The notes: a model not told the origin generated them from the sequence alone. A stretch of 64,000 nt of DNA from JANYHH01 sp965249745 (GCA_965249745.1 OZ252252.1:3162001-3226000); one strand, 5' to 3'; shown: positions 43,194-51,965, numbered from the stretch's first letter. Made by a program: numbers and translations.

Positions 43194-43297
43194 TGAGTTC
43201 GGCATGGTCAAGTTGACGTTTTAGGGCTATACCGTTTTGAGGTACTACAGTGTGTCTATGACGCACGCGTCTGGTCGCCGAATCGTGGGGTTATTAA
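43194..43297 (+). repeat. dispersed repeat A, copy 1
   Basis: This block (from TGAGTTCGGCATGG to CGAATCGTGGGGTTATT) matches 50853-50954 (plus) and 28491-28577 (minus) along its length. One frame of it is open and runs into the downstream orphan, so this copy may be the least decayed. Confidence 0.65.
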
Positions 43298-43469
43298 TAG
43301 CGTACTTCGTGTGCTGGTCGAGGCGCTGGATGTCCATCCCGAGAAGGATGGCTTGGCGGATGGCTCGCATCGCCGTTGGTACGCGAACGAAAACCTGTCC
43401 GAGGATTACTTTTTAATCGCGGGAGAAATTCATGGCGCGTCCAGGGAGTGGGGGGCGACGGTCAACTGA
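43197..43469 (+). pseudogene. orphan open frame, possibly a gene remnant
   Basis: A 90-codon frame without stop begins inside repeat A right after an in-frame TGA and ends TGA at 43467-43469. It has no ATG; the only usual start is GTG 43311. The latter half (VHPEKDGLADGSHRRWYANENLSEDYF and LIAGEIHGASREWGATVN) has natural composition. It overlaps the next frame (43448-43660), so the pair could be two coupled genes or one gene broken by a frameshift. Family not recognised. Confidence 0.4.
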
Positions 43470-43660
43470 CTTGCTTTGAGATTTTCCAGCGCGGTACAAA
43501 GCTTCGCACCAAGCGCTGGGATTTGAAGGGTCAGCCGACCGAGGACTCGCACGGGCGCGGACTCGACGGTTCGCGCGAGGCGGTCCTGGCTCGAGCGGCG
43601 GCGTTTGAGGGCGCGAAATTGCCGGAGAACTACCGCCCCACCCAAGAAGATTGGCCGTGA
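43448..43660 (+). CDS. small protein of unknown function
   Basis: About 70 residues from GTG 43448, although the frame stays open upstream to 43376. The body (FEIFQRGTKLRTKRWDLKGQPTEDS...REAVLARAAAFEGAKLPENYRPTQEDWP) has ordinary codon choice and high G/C at third positions, as in real genes here. A CTG at 43466 overlapping the TGA of the previous frame is another possible start. It sits between repeat A and repeat B in an accessory patch. Function unknown. Confidence 0.5.
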   Translation: MGGDGQLTCFEIFQRGTKLRTKRWDLKGQPTEDSHGRGLDGSREAVLARAAAFEGAKLPENYRPTQEDWP

Positions 43661-43721
43661 GCTTGAATCAACGGCACCGAAGCGAGCTTCGGAGTAAGCA
43701 ATGCTCAAAGTCGGGTGGTTG

Positions 43722-43796
43722 CACCGGAACGTTTTTCTCGACTCGAGCGTCGGTCAGCGAAACAAGCTTCGAGGAATGAACCCGAGAGAGATTCAA
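43722..43796 (+). repeat. dispersed repeat B, copy 2
   Basis: Matches 7176-7250 (minus strand) over 75 bases with 14 differences, including a shared CTCGAG. It lies about 60 bases after the small orphan gene. Confidence 0.65.
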
Positions 43797-43882
43797 CGAT
43801 GGGCGGCCCGAAACGTTTGGAGGGCTGCGCCTAAAGCTATCTTTGAGCGGTACTCGAGTTTCAGGCGAGGGCGTTATCTATA

Positions 43883-44818
43883 TCAACCCAAGCGTTCAGC
43901 CAGTTCTGCTCGCGTCGGTGGGTCGCAACTGGCGCGCTCGCAGTTGATCGCGGCGGCCGTCGCCGCAAAGCGCAGCACCTCTAAGAGCGTGTCATCAGAA
44001 GCTGCTGTCAGGGCTGCGGGCGTCTCGAGGTTTAGTTCCAACAGTCGCGTGATCGTGGAACCGCTGAAGGTGTCACCCGCGCCAATGGTGTCAACCACTG
44101 TGACTTTTGGTGCGGTGATCTCCAACGGTTGATGCCCCGCCCGGTACAGGCGTGCGCCCTTGCCACCGTCGGTTACGGTCACGACGCTGACCCCTCGAGT
44201 GGAAAGCAGGCTGGCGGCGAACTCGGATTCCCCCGTCCCTGGGTACAGAAACTCGAAATCCTCTTTGGACAGCTTGACCCAGGTCGCCAAGCCCCACCAC
44301 TCCTCGAGCCGCGACCGGTATTTCGGCAGGTCACTCAGAATTGCCGGGCGAGCGTTCGGATCGAAATGCTTGAAGCCACCAAAGCCACGAACGGCTTCCA
44401 ACACGTGACTCGAGACGGGTTCAAACAGCGGGTTGAGGCTGCCGCCGTAATGAATCGCGCGCAGGGAATCCGGCAAGTTGACCGCGCCCGAGTAGGCGAG
44501 CGTGCTGGTGTGCAAGAAGTAGAAGCTGTAATTGGCACTCCCGTCCTGCAAGCGCACGAACGCCAGCGTGGTCGGTTCATCGCCGCGCTCCAAGTGATCC
44601 AGGTTGACCGCGTTATCGCGCAGCACGGTCATGATCTCCTCGCCGAAGAAATCTGTGCTGACCCGCGTGGCGAGCGCCGTGCCGAGTCCCAACCGCGAGC
44701 CTGCCAACGCCACGTTCAGCGACGAGCCGCCGACGAAGCCCTGAAACTCCAGGGCGGATTTGGTGTTCATGTCTATCAGCGCTTCACCGAAAACCAGGAG
44801 TTGTTGTTGCGGTTGCAT
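43883..44818 (-). CDS. PfkB family carbohydrate kinase
   Basis: A 311-residue ribokinase-fold kinase. The PfkB signature 1 is GGSSLNVALAGSRLG near 29 and signature 2 with the catalytic Asp is VDTIGAGDTFSGS near 245. It most resembles fructokinases; the sugar cannot be fixed. The start ATG at 44818 is 7 bases after TATGAT, which argues against ATGs at 44827 and 44830. No sugar transporter adjoins. Confidence 0.9.
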   Translation of the reverse strand: MQPQQQLLVFGEALIDMNTKSALEFQGFVGGSSLNVALAGSRLGLGTALATRVSTDFFGEEIMTVLRDNAVNLDHLERGDEPTTLAFVRLQDGSANYSFYFLHTSTLAYSGAVNLPDSLRAIHYGGSLNPLFEPVSSHVLEAVRGFGGFKHFDPNARPAILSDLPKYRSRLEEWWGLATWVKLSKEDFEFLYPGTGESEFAASLLSTRGVSVVTVTDGGKGARLYRAGHQPLEITAPKVTVVDTIGAGDTFSGSTITRLLELNLETPAALTAASDDTLLEVLRFAATAAAINCERASCDPPTRAELAERLG

Positions 44819-44825
44819 TCCCAGC

Positions 44826-44831
44826 ATCATA
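44826..44831 (-). promoter_or_regulatory. leaderless -10 box of the PfkB gene
   Basis: TATGAT, minus strand, 7 bases before the ATG at 44818. Confidence 0.55.
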
Positions 44832-44851
44832 CTCGAGGGGCGCGACAGGCT

Positions 44852-45622
44852 TTACTGAGCTGGCGCGAACAGTCCGACCTGCGCCTGGGGACGTTCCTCC
44901 GCGCCGGGGAGGGCCGCGAAAACACGAAACTCCAAGCCCAGCCCCTCGAGTTGCTTTTTCGCAGGTCTGCTGATATCCGGCGCAGCTAGGATGCCGCGCA
45001 CGCCGGACGCGAACAGCGGCGGCAGTTGCAGGCGCACCGCGTCCACGTAGCGGCTGAGCTGATGCACGCCCTCTTGGTTGGCTTTGCTGCGTTTGACTTC
45101 GATTACCAGTAGATTTCCTACTGCGTCTCTGGCGTAAATATCCACGTCTCCAACGCCGACTGGCAACTCGTGTTCCAGTAGCGTCAACCCAGGCTCAATG
45201 ATGGAGAGATCGCGTTTCAACGCCTCGTGCATCTGGGCTTCAGAGCCGTGAAGCTGGAAGATTTTCTCGTCGCGCAGCTCCAAGGAGAGTGCCATGAGCG
45301 GCTGATCGAAGGTGATCTGCACCAATTCGTTCGGGTTGAAGCGCTCGGCCAGCAGCATCACGCGGTCGTCCTCGTCGCGGGTCAGGCGCAAGTCGTCCGT
45401 TTTCGGTTGCCAGTTGATCGGTTTGATTCCCCTCGCGCCGTGAACTTGCAGGCTCCCGTCCGGTTTCAGCATCACGACGTACTCGCCGGATTCGGTCAGG
45501 CTAGCGGCGCGACCGACGTAGACGACCTCACAGGGTCCGATGACCTGTGCGAACTCGCGGCGCTGGATAGCAAGACGCAGCAGACGCTCGAGGGGTTCTT
45601 TGGCGGGCGACTCGAGGATCAT
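44852..45622 (-). CDS. nucS: mismatch-specific endonuclease NucS/EndoMS
   Basis: A 256-residue nuclease of the NucS family, known from archaea, actinobacteria and Deinococcota, which cuts both strands at mismatches. The N-terminal half is the DNA-binding beta domain; the RecB-like catalytic half holds GVGDVDIYARD, LLVIEVKRSKA and the downstream Gln of GVHQLSRYVDAV. The C-terminus QVGLFAPAQ fits a Q-x-x-L-F sliding-clamp motif. The start ATG lies 7 bases after TACACT; an in-frame extension to 45775 is rejected. Confidence 0.93.
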   Translation of the reverse strand: MILESPAKEPLERLLRLAIQRREFAQVIGPCEVVYVGRAASLTESGEYVVMLKPDGSLQVHGARGIKPINWQPKTDDLRLTRDEDDRVMLLAERFNPNELVQITFDQPLMALSLELRDEKIFQLHGSEAQMHEALKRDLSIIEPGLTLLEHELPVGVGDVDIYARDAVGNLLVIEVKRSKANQEGVHQLSRYVDAVRLQLPPLFASGVRGILAAPDISRPAKKQLEGLGLEFRVFAALPGAEERPQAQVGLFAPAQ

Positions 45623-45629
45623 GGGAGGC

Positions 45630-45635
45630 AGTGTA
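45630..45635 (-). promoter_or_regulatory. leaderless -10 box of nucS
   Basis: TACACT, minus strand, 7 bases before the ATG at 45622. Confidence 0.55.
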
Positions 45636-45808
45636 CGAAATCTCTGGTGGGAGCAGGCTCGAAGCGCTGGTTTGGCGCGGTAGGACTGAAACCCTGCGCT
45701 GACTCGAGCCAGGCTTCGTTCGTTAAAGATTCTATGAAGGCGACGCCCCGAAAATTCCTCATCGCGCTCAGGCATCCTTCATCCTGAAACGCTTTGAGCG
45801 GTTCGTGA

Positions 45809-45832
45809 ACCTCGAGAATTGGTCTCGAGGTT
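45809..45832. repeat. CTCGAG-paired hairpin between divergent genes
   Basis: Arms AACCTCGAG/CTCGAGGTT around AATTGGT. It lies between nucS and the DUF6194 gene, which diverge, so a terminator role is unlikely. Confidence 0.5.
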
Positions 45833-45919
45833 GGGCGATAGAGAACTCAAGCTGAGGGTGGCTGAATCGTGCTTGCGGTCATGCCAGCTTCAGCCTCTCG
45901 AGCCTGAGACAGGAGCGAT

Positions 45920-46378
45920 ATGGACGAAGACGCGGTGGTTCAATTCATCACGACAGAATTTCGCGGCGTGGAAGTGTTAGAGCTGGCCGACAGCAAGTTT
46001 TTCTTTTACCACCCAGACCCAGCTCAGCCCACCGATCACAAGTTCCCGTTCATCACCCTGGTCTCGAGCGACGAACACGACACCGCTTCAAATCTGAACC
46101 GACCGGGCGTGTACCGCCTCAACATCGGCGTGAGCGCCGCAACCTACCGCTCGAAATTTGGGGCGCAACCAGGCTTCCCAAGGGACGGCGGGATCGTTGC
46201 CACAGGGCACGATTTCACGGCGCTGGATCGGCTCATGCCGCATCCCGTCTACGCCGCGATGTCCTGGGTGTGTATTCTTAACCCGAGTCAGGCAACCTTC
46301 GAGGATATAAAGCCGTTGCTGCTCGAGGCCTACAGGCTGGCGGCTGCCAAGCTTCAGAACCGCGATAACCGAGTCTAA
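45920..46378 (+). CDS. DUF6194-like protein
   Basis: A 152-residue cytoplasmic protein: FFFYHPDPAQPTDHKFPFITLVSSDEHDTASNLNRPGVYRLNIGVS and PHPVYAAMSWVCILNPSQATFEDIKPLLLEAY match the conserved parts of the DUF6194 family, for which no function is known. AGGAG precedes the ATG. Stand-alone gene. Confidence 0.8.
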   Translation: MDEDAVVQFITTEFRGVEVLELADSKFFFYHPDPAQPTDHKFPFITLVSSDEHDTASNLNRPGVYRLNIGVSAATYRSKFGAQPGFPRDGGIVATGHDFTALDRLMPHPVYAAMSWVCILNPSQATFEDIKPLLLEAYRLAAAKLQNRDNRV

Positions 46379-46481
46379 TGGGGTCGGCGGCACGCACAAC
46401 ACACGCTCGAGAACTTGCAATGCCGCATTTTTTATCAACCCGACAGAAACCCTTCGGGTACAGTCTGGCAGAGGTCTTCAA

Positions 46482-48233
46482 ATGCGAAATCTATTGCGAA
46501 TCGGTGCGATTGCTCTGCTGCTTGGGTTGACCGTGACGGCTTGTACCAACGAAGGTGGGGGCGTCACAGTCGTTCAGCCACCCGTCAGCCCACCACCCAG
46601 CCCCGTGCCTCCGACAACGCCTCCAACGCCACCAGCACCTACACCCCCAGTCCCGCCACCTCCAGTTCCACCACCTCCAGTTCCACCAACCCCGCCTAGC
46701 CCTCCGGTCCCACCGCCTACTCAATCGAACGGATCACACCTGTTCTACTCCGACCTCGAGAGCGGCCCGAACACGGGCGGTCAAGATGGCAAAGGGGTGT
46801 TCGTCACCCTGCGCGGCAAGGGATTCGGGGATGCTCGAGGCTCGAAGGGCGTGACGATTGGTAGCGGTGCGGCGGACCGCTACCTGACCTGGAGTGACAC
46901 GCGGATCGTGTTCCAGCTCGGGGCGGCCGCAAAAACGGGGACTATCGTTGTTAACGGCGACGGCGGGGCTGTCTCTAACCCATTGCCCTTCACGGTGCGC
47001 CCCGGACCGATCTACTTCGTGACGCCGGGCGGTACTGGCGCGGGCGATTACAACGCACCGATGTCACCAGCGGCGGCGTACGCGGCCATCATCCCAGGGG
47101 CGACCTTTTACTTTCGCGGCGGGTCTTACCCGAATCAGTACGGACAGCTCGGCTGGTCGGATTTCAGCTTCGTGATCGGGGCTGCGAAGCGCGGTACGGC
47201 GACCAACCCGGTGGCCTTCGTCGGCTACCCCAATGAAACCGCAGATTTCTCCGGCCACGGGACGTTTGGACTGCGCGACAGCAACGAGTCTCTGGGTGAT
47301 TACCTAACCATCGCCAACCTGCGAATGCGTTGTGTGACGCAGTGCATCGGTGGCGGAGCCAACACCAACGCCTTCGCCGAGGTCGCCAAGAGCGGAGCCA
47401 AGGGAATTCGTTTAGTGGACAACATCATGTCTTCCAACTACACCTGGAACACGCAGACCGGACTGGTCAGCATCGGCGCGGACGGCTGGCGGGTGTACGG
47501 CAATGAATTGAAAGACACCGGCACGACACCACCCATTAACAACAATCACGCGATCTACGTTCAGGTCGGCTCGAGCGATGTTGATATCGGCTGGAACTCC
47601 TTGCATGACCTACGCATGGGCCATCTGATCCAGATTCACACGGACACGGCATTCCTCTACGAAAACGTCCGCATTCACGACAACCTGCTCACCGCCGCCA
47701 AGCCCGAAGACAGCCGTGGAATCAACGTGGGGCGCACCCTGGCTGGCAGCAACGGATCAATTTACAACAACGTGCTCAGAAATCTGGGGCAGGATTTCAG
47801 CGGCATCGCGCTGTACAGCGGAACCTGGAACATTTTCAATAACACGTTTTACGCCATCAACGCCTCGACGGGCCTAGTTTGGCTCAACAGCAGCGTCGGG
47901 AAACCTCGAGCCGTGATTGCCAATAACATCTTCTATTCGGACGGTAAGTCGCCCTACATCGGTCTGGTGGATGGCACGGCCGCCGATCAGGTGAGCTTGA
48001 CCAACAACCTCTACTTCAACGCGGGCGCTGCACCCAGCCAGGATCAGAATGGCGTCACGGGCAACCCGTTGTTCGTCAATCCGGCTGCGGGCGATCTGCG
48101 GCTTCAGGCGACCAGTCCAGCGATCAATAAAGGCGCTTCGACAGTGAGCAGTATTGTCACGGCTGATGCCGACGGTGTAGCCCGTCCGCAAAACGGCGCG
48201 TTCGACATCGGTGCGTTCGAGTTCACGCCCTAA
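46482..48233 (+). CDS. proline-rich beta-helix surface lipoprotein
   Basis: A 583-residue exported protein. The lipobox is TVTAC (Cys21). A 50-residue Pro/Thr/Val linker (about 33-83, repeats of PVPPP) lifts the rest from the membrane. Then come an IPT/TIG-like immunoglobulin domain (about 95-175, GVFVTLRGKGFGDARGSKGVTIG) and a right-handed parallel beta-helix (about 185-560) with rungs such as IYNNVLRNLGQ and IFNNTFYAINAS. The end NGAFDIGAFEFTP is the usual cap of choice-of-anchor-Q beta-helix proteins. Such proteins bind or cleave polysaccharide; catalytic residues are not evident. GAGG precedes the ATG. Confidence 0.85.
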   Translation: MRNLLRIGAIALLLGLTVTACTNEGGGVTVVQPPVSPPPSPVPPTTPPTPPAPTPPVPPPPVPPPPVPPTPPSPPVPPPTQSNGSHLFYSDLESGPNTGGQDGKGVFVTLRGKGFGDARGSKGVTIGSGAADRYLTWSDTRIVFQLGAAAKTGTIVVNGDGGAVSNPLPFTVRPGPIYFVTPGGTGAGDYNAPMSPAAAYAAIIPGATFYFRGGSYPNQYGQLGWSDFSFVIGAAKRGTATNPVAFVGYPNETADFSGHGTFGLRDSNESLGDYLTIANLRMRCVTQCIGGGANTNAFAEVAKSGAKGIRLVDNIMSSNYTWNTQTGLVSIGADGWRVYGNELKDTGTTPPINNNHAIYVQVGSSDVDIGWNSLHDLRMGHLIQIHTDTAFLYENVRIHDNLLTAAKPEDSRGINVGRTLAGSNGSIYNNVLRNLGQDFSGIALYSGTWNIFNNTFYAINASTGLVWLNSSVGKPRAVIANNIFYSDGKSPYIGLVDGTAADQVSLTNNLYFNAGAAPSQDQNGVTGNPLFVNPAAGDLRLQATSPAINKGASTVSSIVTADADGVARPQNGAFDIGAFEFTP

Positions 48234-48322
48234 CCAACTAAAAGTTTCAACTCGAGGCGAGAGCAGACCGATGGTTCTCGAGTCATACGTTTCAGAAACT
48301 TTATTGGAGACGAACCTCGAGA

Positions 48323-49126
48323 TCAATTCCCACCCCGCATCGCCTCGAGGTTGCGGTCGTGAAACCCTCGGTAAAATCCTTCCACCCGCTCCACCTCGAG
48401 GTTCATCCAGCGCATCACGTCTTCAAAGCTCCACGTCTCCCCTGCTTTCACGCGGGTCTCGAGTTCCTCGAAGTACGCCAGGTTGCGTGTCAGCAATCCC
48501 GCGTCGGTGGTCTCGCCGTGGCAGGGTAGCACCACGTCTAGCTCAAGGGCCTGAAGCATCCGCAGGGTGGCTCGCAAGGTTCCCAGGTCGTTGGGGTCGC
48601 TGGCGTAGGGGAGCGGGTGTTCGGCGGCATCGGTGGCGAGCAACGTCTTGATCTCGGGAATCCAGACGACGAGCTGATCGGCGGCATGTCCCGGCGCGGG
48701 CAGTAACTCGAGGGTGAGATCGCCGCCATGCAGGGTCATACCATCCGTGAAGGTCAGGTTCGGCGGCACAATCCGCACGTCCGCAAATCTCGAGTCCGAG
48801 GCGCGTTTCTCCTCGAGCGACGCCTGAAATTTGGGATCGTGTGCGACGCTAAGACTCGCTTTGAGCGATATGATCGGCGTTCCGAGGGGCAGCGCCGCGT
48901 TGCCCCAGACGTGATCGTCGTGCTGATGCGAGTTCACGACCACTAAGCCTCGAGATTGCAGTTCTAAGCGTAAGGCTTCAAGGATGGAGGCGCAGTTTTG
49001 CGGGGTCATCTGCGTGTCCACCAGCACCACGAAACGATCAGCAATGACCGCGAAGCTGTCCAAGTCGGCGGAGCGAAAGACGCGGACTCTCGCGTCCCAC
49101 GCGCCGCGCACCTCGAGCACATTCAT
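48323..49126 (-). CDS. metallo-beta-lactamase fold hydrolase
   Basis: A 267-residue MBL-fold protein with the metal motif H-x-H-x-D-H seen as NSHQHDDHVWGN near 65-76, a second His in APGHAADQ, Asp in LLATDAAEH and the last His in LPCHGETTD. Cytoplasmic. Substrate unknown. Its start overlaps the stop of the DJ-1 gene as ATGA, so it is the third gene of a coupled operon with C45 peptidase and DJ-1 genes. Confidence 0.88.
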   Translation of the reverse strand: MNVLEVRGAWDARVRVFRSADLDSFAVIADRFVVLVDTQMTPQNCASILEALRLELQSRGLVVVNSHQHDDHVWGNAALPLGTPIISLKASLSVAHDPKFQASLEEKRASDSRFADVRIVPPNLTFTDGMTLHGGDLTLELLPAPGHAADQLVVWIPEIKTLLATDAAEHPLPYASDPNDLGTLRATLRMLQALELDVVLPCHGETTDAGLLTRNLAYFEELETRVKAGETWSFEDVMRWMNLEVERVEGFYRGFHDRNLEAMRGGN

Positions 49127-49644
49127 CGAGTCAGCGCTTTCACCAGTTCGCGGCAGAATTCCGGGATGTCCGCCACGACGCGACCCCAGACCAGATCACC
49201 ATCTCGAAACGCGGCTTCGTCGCGCCACGTCGCGCCGTGGGCGATCATGTCGTCCTTGATCCCAAGGCTACCGGTGACGGGATGTCCGGGGTACAGCAAC
49301 CTGGCGCTGGCGGCGACCCAACCGGCGTGGCAGATATAGCCTTGAATCTTTTCCTGGGTTCGGAGCGCCTGCAAAAAGTTTAGGAGAAAACGGTCGCGGC
49401 GCATTTTGTCGGGGGCCCAACCGCCGGGGATGACGGCCCCATCAAAGTTATCCGCGAACAAGGCGCTCGTCTCAAAGGTCGCCTCTGCACTCAGCCCGCC
49501 CTTGCCGGTGTACTTGCCCGCCTTCAGCGCGACCGTGACGACCTCCGCGCCCTCTTCGATCAGGCGCATTCGTGGCACGTGGTACTCCAAGTCCTCGAAC
49601 TCGTCCGCGACCGGAAAGGCGATTCTCAAACCGCGCAAGCTCAC
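49123..49644 (-). CDS. DJ-1/PfpI family protein
   Basis: A 173-residue protein with the DJ-1/PfpI fold: FDGAVIPGGWAPDKMR, nucleophile Cys in IQGYICHAGWVAAS (C-H-A-G) and a Glu near residue 16-19 (DEFEDLEY). Relatives act as glyoxalase III, deglycase or amidase. The GTG start overlaps the C45 stop (GTGA) and the stop overlaps the MBL start (ATGA). Confidence 0.88.
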   Translation of the reverse strand: MSLRGLRIAFPVADEFEDLEYHVPRMRLIEEGAEVVTVALKAGKYTGKGGLSAEATFETSALFADNFDGAVIPGGWAPDKMRRDRFLLNFLQALRTQEKIQGYICHAGWVAASARLLYPGHPVTGSLGIKDDMIAHGATWRDEAAFRDGDLVWGRVVADIPEFCRELVKALTR

Positions 49645-50801
49645 GGGCGTGTCCCTGAATTCTCGAGGCGATAACGCTCGAACGGTTTCACGTCCGGCTG
49701 TCCGTCGGTAATCCAGAGTTCCTGGGTTTGCAAGTCCATGACGATCCCGGCAATCGTTTCCACGCGGTCCTCCTCGGGTTCGTCCAAATTGGGGTAGCGG
49801 CAGATGCCGTCCGGGTAATCCTCTTTGTTGCGCAGGAATTCCTGAAGGTCAACCAGCCTGAGCGGGCGCTTGGTTTGCAATAACCCTGTCATCAATTCCT
49901 GGCGAAAGTAACTGTGTGGGCGGCGCTCCGAGGGCGGCTCTGAGATTTCCAGCGCGGCAGGGTCCAGGAAGTGGTTCGTGTGCGCCATGCTCCCGAGGTG
50001 GCACTCCAAGGTTCTCACACCGTTCGGTGCGCTCTCGAGGTCAACAATCTGATCTGGTGCGGCGGCGATCATGAAATTCGTGCTGCACGCCCGGTCGCCC
50101 TCGGTCACAGTCTGCGTGGCTTCTGCGAACGTCTTCGAGCGTAAAATTTCGTAGCACCGCAAGTGCGTCGGTTTGACCGGGCGGCTCCAATCGTCGTCCA
50201 TGCTGACCAACCCGGAAATGCAAACGCCCACCCCAGCGCTGTTCAACCCGATCTTGCCCCCGAAGATACCGGCTTCGGTGAACGCCAACGAGGTCAGCCC
50301 ATTCGGGTGCGTCGTGTGCAATAACGCGCCCTGCACCCCAACAATCCAATCCCAGTTCTGCCCCATCGTCAGATGCCCAGTTTCCATCGCCTCTGGGGTC
50401 ACCGCGAACAGCGTGCAACCGTCTACCTTCTTTTGGTTGAACTGCTGGCTGAGCTGCTGTTCAAACCGCCCCTCGAGACCCGCGTTCTTCAAGCCCTGCT
50501 CGCCGTACCCGAAGTACAAGATTTCGTACCGGGCGTTCAGCGCGGCAATCTCAAAGTAGTCGCGCCCGACCGCCTCTGCAATCCCGCGCATTCCGGCGGC
50601 GTAGTCCGGGTTGAAGCGTTCAATGTGTGACGCGACCCGCGCCGCCATTTCCAGCGTTTCCGCTCGGGTCAGTTTGATCTCGTTCTGAAAGCGGTAAAAG
50701 TACAGTTCCAGATTGTGCAGCACCCGCGCCTTCAACTCTTGTCCGTGCTGAACGCCTTGCTTATAGGGCGTGCCGGATACCTTCACCAGGGGAAGCGTCA
50801 T
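49641..50801 (-). CDS. C45 family autoproteolytic acyltransferase/hydrolase
   Basis: A 386-residue Ntn-hydrolase related to penicillin acyl-coenzyme A acyltransferase (AAT). The self-cleavage site is the Gly-Cys of KVDGCTLFAV near residue 128, after a pro-region with SGTPYKQGVQHGQEL. The mature enzyme would have an N-terminal Cys nucleophile cutting or transferring an amide. It starts a coupled three-gene operon (C45, DJ-1, MBL). The ATG is 6 bases after TAAAAT. Confidence 0.88.
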   Translation of the reverse strand: MTLPLVKVSGTPYKQGVQHGQELKARVLHNLELYFYRFQNEIKLTRAETLEMAARVASHIERFNPDYAAGMRGIAEAVGRDYFEIAALNARYEILYFGYGEQGLKNAGLEGRFEQQLSQQFNQKKVDGCTLFAVTPEAMETGHLTMGQNWDWIVGVQGALLHTTHPNGLTSLAFTEAGIFGGKIGLNSAGVGVCISGLVSMDDDWSRPVKPTHLRCYEILRSKTFAEATQTVTEGDRACSTNFMIAAAPDQIVDLESAPNGVRTLECHLGSMAHTNHFLDPAALEISEPPSERRPHSYFRQELMTGLLQTKRPLRLVDLQEFLRNKEDYPDGICRYPNLDEPEEDRVETIAGIVMDLQTQELWITDGQPDVKPFERYRLENSGTRP

Positions 50802-50807
50802 GGGGGG

Positions 50808-50813
50808 ATTTTA
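50808..50813 (-). promoter_or_regulatory. leaderless -10 box of the C45 operon
   Basis: TAAAAT, minus strand, 6 bases before the ATG at 50801. Confidence 0.6.
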
Positions 50814-50852
50814 CAGGAGCGAGACTCGAGGATTCGCCCCGCCAAACGGCTT

Positions 50853-50954
50853 ACTGAGTTCGGCACTGTCAGATTAACGCTTTAAGGCAATACCGTTTGA
50901 GGCAATCAGTGTGTAGTGTGTCTGTGAGGCAGGCACCTGATAATCGAATCGTGC
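50853..50954 (+). repeat. dispersed repeat A, copy 3
   Basis: Aligns with 43194-43297: ACTGAGTTCGGCA, then TTTAAGGCAATACCGTTTGAGG, CAGTGTG, and CGAATCGTG at the end. Its coding frame is broken by stops. Confidence 0.65.
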
Positions 50955-51029
50955 CATTTCCAGTAGAGGTGATCGCGTTTCGCCCGGCTCGAGACCGCTG
51001 CCTTCCCTCTTCGTATGGGAGAGCAAGCT

Positions 51030-51965
51030 TCACATCGCGGCGGGCGCACTCGCTTCAGTTGGCTCGAGGTTGGGAACGGCGTTCGCCATGACCTGCTGGA
51101 GTTCGGCTTCCGAGATCAGCCCGGAGGCGACATCCACTCGCTTGGTGTTCTTGCCGTCCTGATTGACGGCTTTGACTTCCACGTAGACGTTGCGCGGGTC
51201 GTTCTTGGCGGTGCGGCGCACACTAAATTCCAGGCGCGGCATCGGGGCTTCCTGGGTTTGCAGGTGCTTGCCCGCCTCTTGGAACTGACCAGCTTTCAAC
51301 GCGGCGACCATCGGGTTGGCGCTCGAGACCGGCGCGGTCAGGGCGACCGCCTCGTCACCGAACCACTCGTTGACGTTTTCATCGAAGGGTTCCCCGGCGG
51401 CGCTCGAGGCGGTCACGGTCACGAGGAACAGTACGATCAGGAATTCAACCCCGCTGTAAATCCAGAAGCCAATCCCGGTCAGTTCAAGCCCTCGGCTGCT
51501 GCTGCCCGCTCGAGTGATACTGATGCCCTGCTTGGCTTCCAGGTTGAGGTAGCCGAGGAAACCCTTCTGTCCGGTCTCCCCTGTCAGGTACTCGTCCACG
51601 GCTTGTTCTACTTCAGCATTCGAGGCGGGCTTGTCGGGCGTGGAGATCTGTTCGCGGGCGAGGTCTTTCAGTTCCAGTTGGTACTTCGCAAAGTGATAGG
51701 TGCCAATCAGCAGCACTGAGCAGACAACACCGAGCAGGGCTGCAATCGCAGCGTTGCGGAGCTTGCCCGCTTTAACCCCGGCGCTCAGCACCAGACCCGC
51801 GACGAACGCGGCGACACCGGGAAAGATCAGGATGAGGTAAAAGTGCAGGTAATGCTCGATGGCGTACAGCACGCCGCCCATGATGATGCTGGCGAGTCCT
51901 CCGAGTGCCAGTGCAATCAGAATGCCGGGGAGCGGAGCCGCGCCGCTGGATTTGTACTCTCGCAT
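51030..51965 (-). CDS. multi-pass membrane protein of unknown function
   Basis: A 311-residue protein with three N-terminal helices (about 12-36, 39-60, 70-92), an external or cytoplasmic stretch, a fourth helix near 160-185 (GIGFWIYSGVEFLIVLFLVTVTAS) and a soluble C-terminal domain (about 195-311) with SVRRTAKNDPRNVYVEVKAVNQDGK. The start at 51965 is set by GGGAGG 4 bases upstream, rather than an ATG or GTG further out. Family not recognised; no operon. Confidence 0.75.
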   Translation of the reverse strand: MREYKSSGAAPLPGILIALALGGLASIIMGGVLYAIEHYLHFYLILIFPGVAAFVAGLVLSAGVKAGKLRNAAIAALLGVVCSVLLIGTYHFAKYQLELKDLAREQISTPDKPASNAEVEQAVDEYLTGETGQKGFLGYLNLEAKQGISITRAGSSSRGLELTGIGFWIYSGVEFLIVLFLVTVTASSAAGEPFDENVNEWFGDEAVALTAPVSSANPMVAALKAGQFQEAGKHLQTQEAPMPRLEFSVRRTAKNDPRNVYVEVKAVNQDGKNTKRVDVASGLISEAELQQVMANAVPNLEPTEASAPAAM

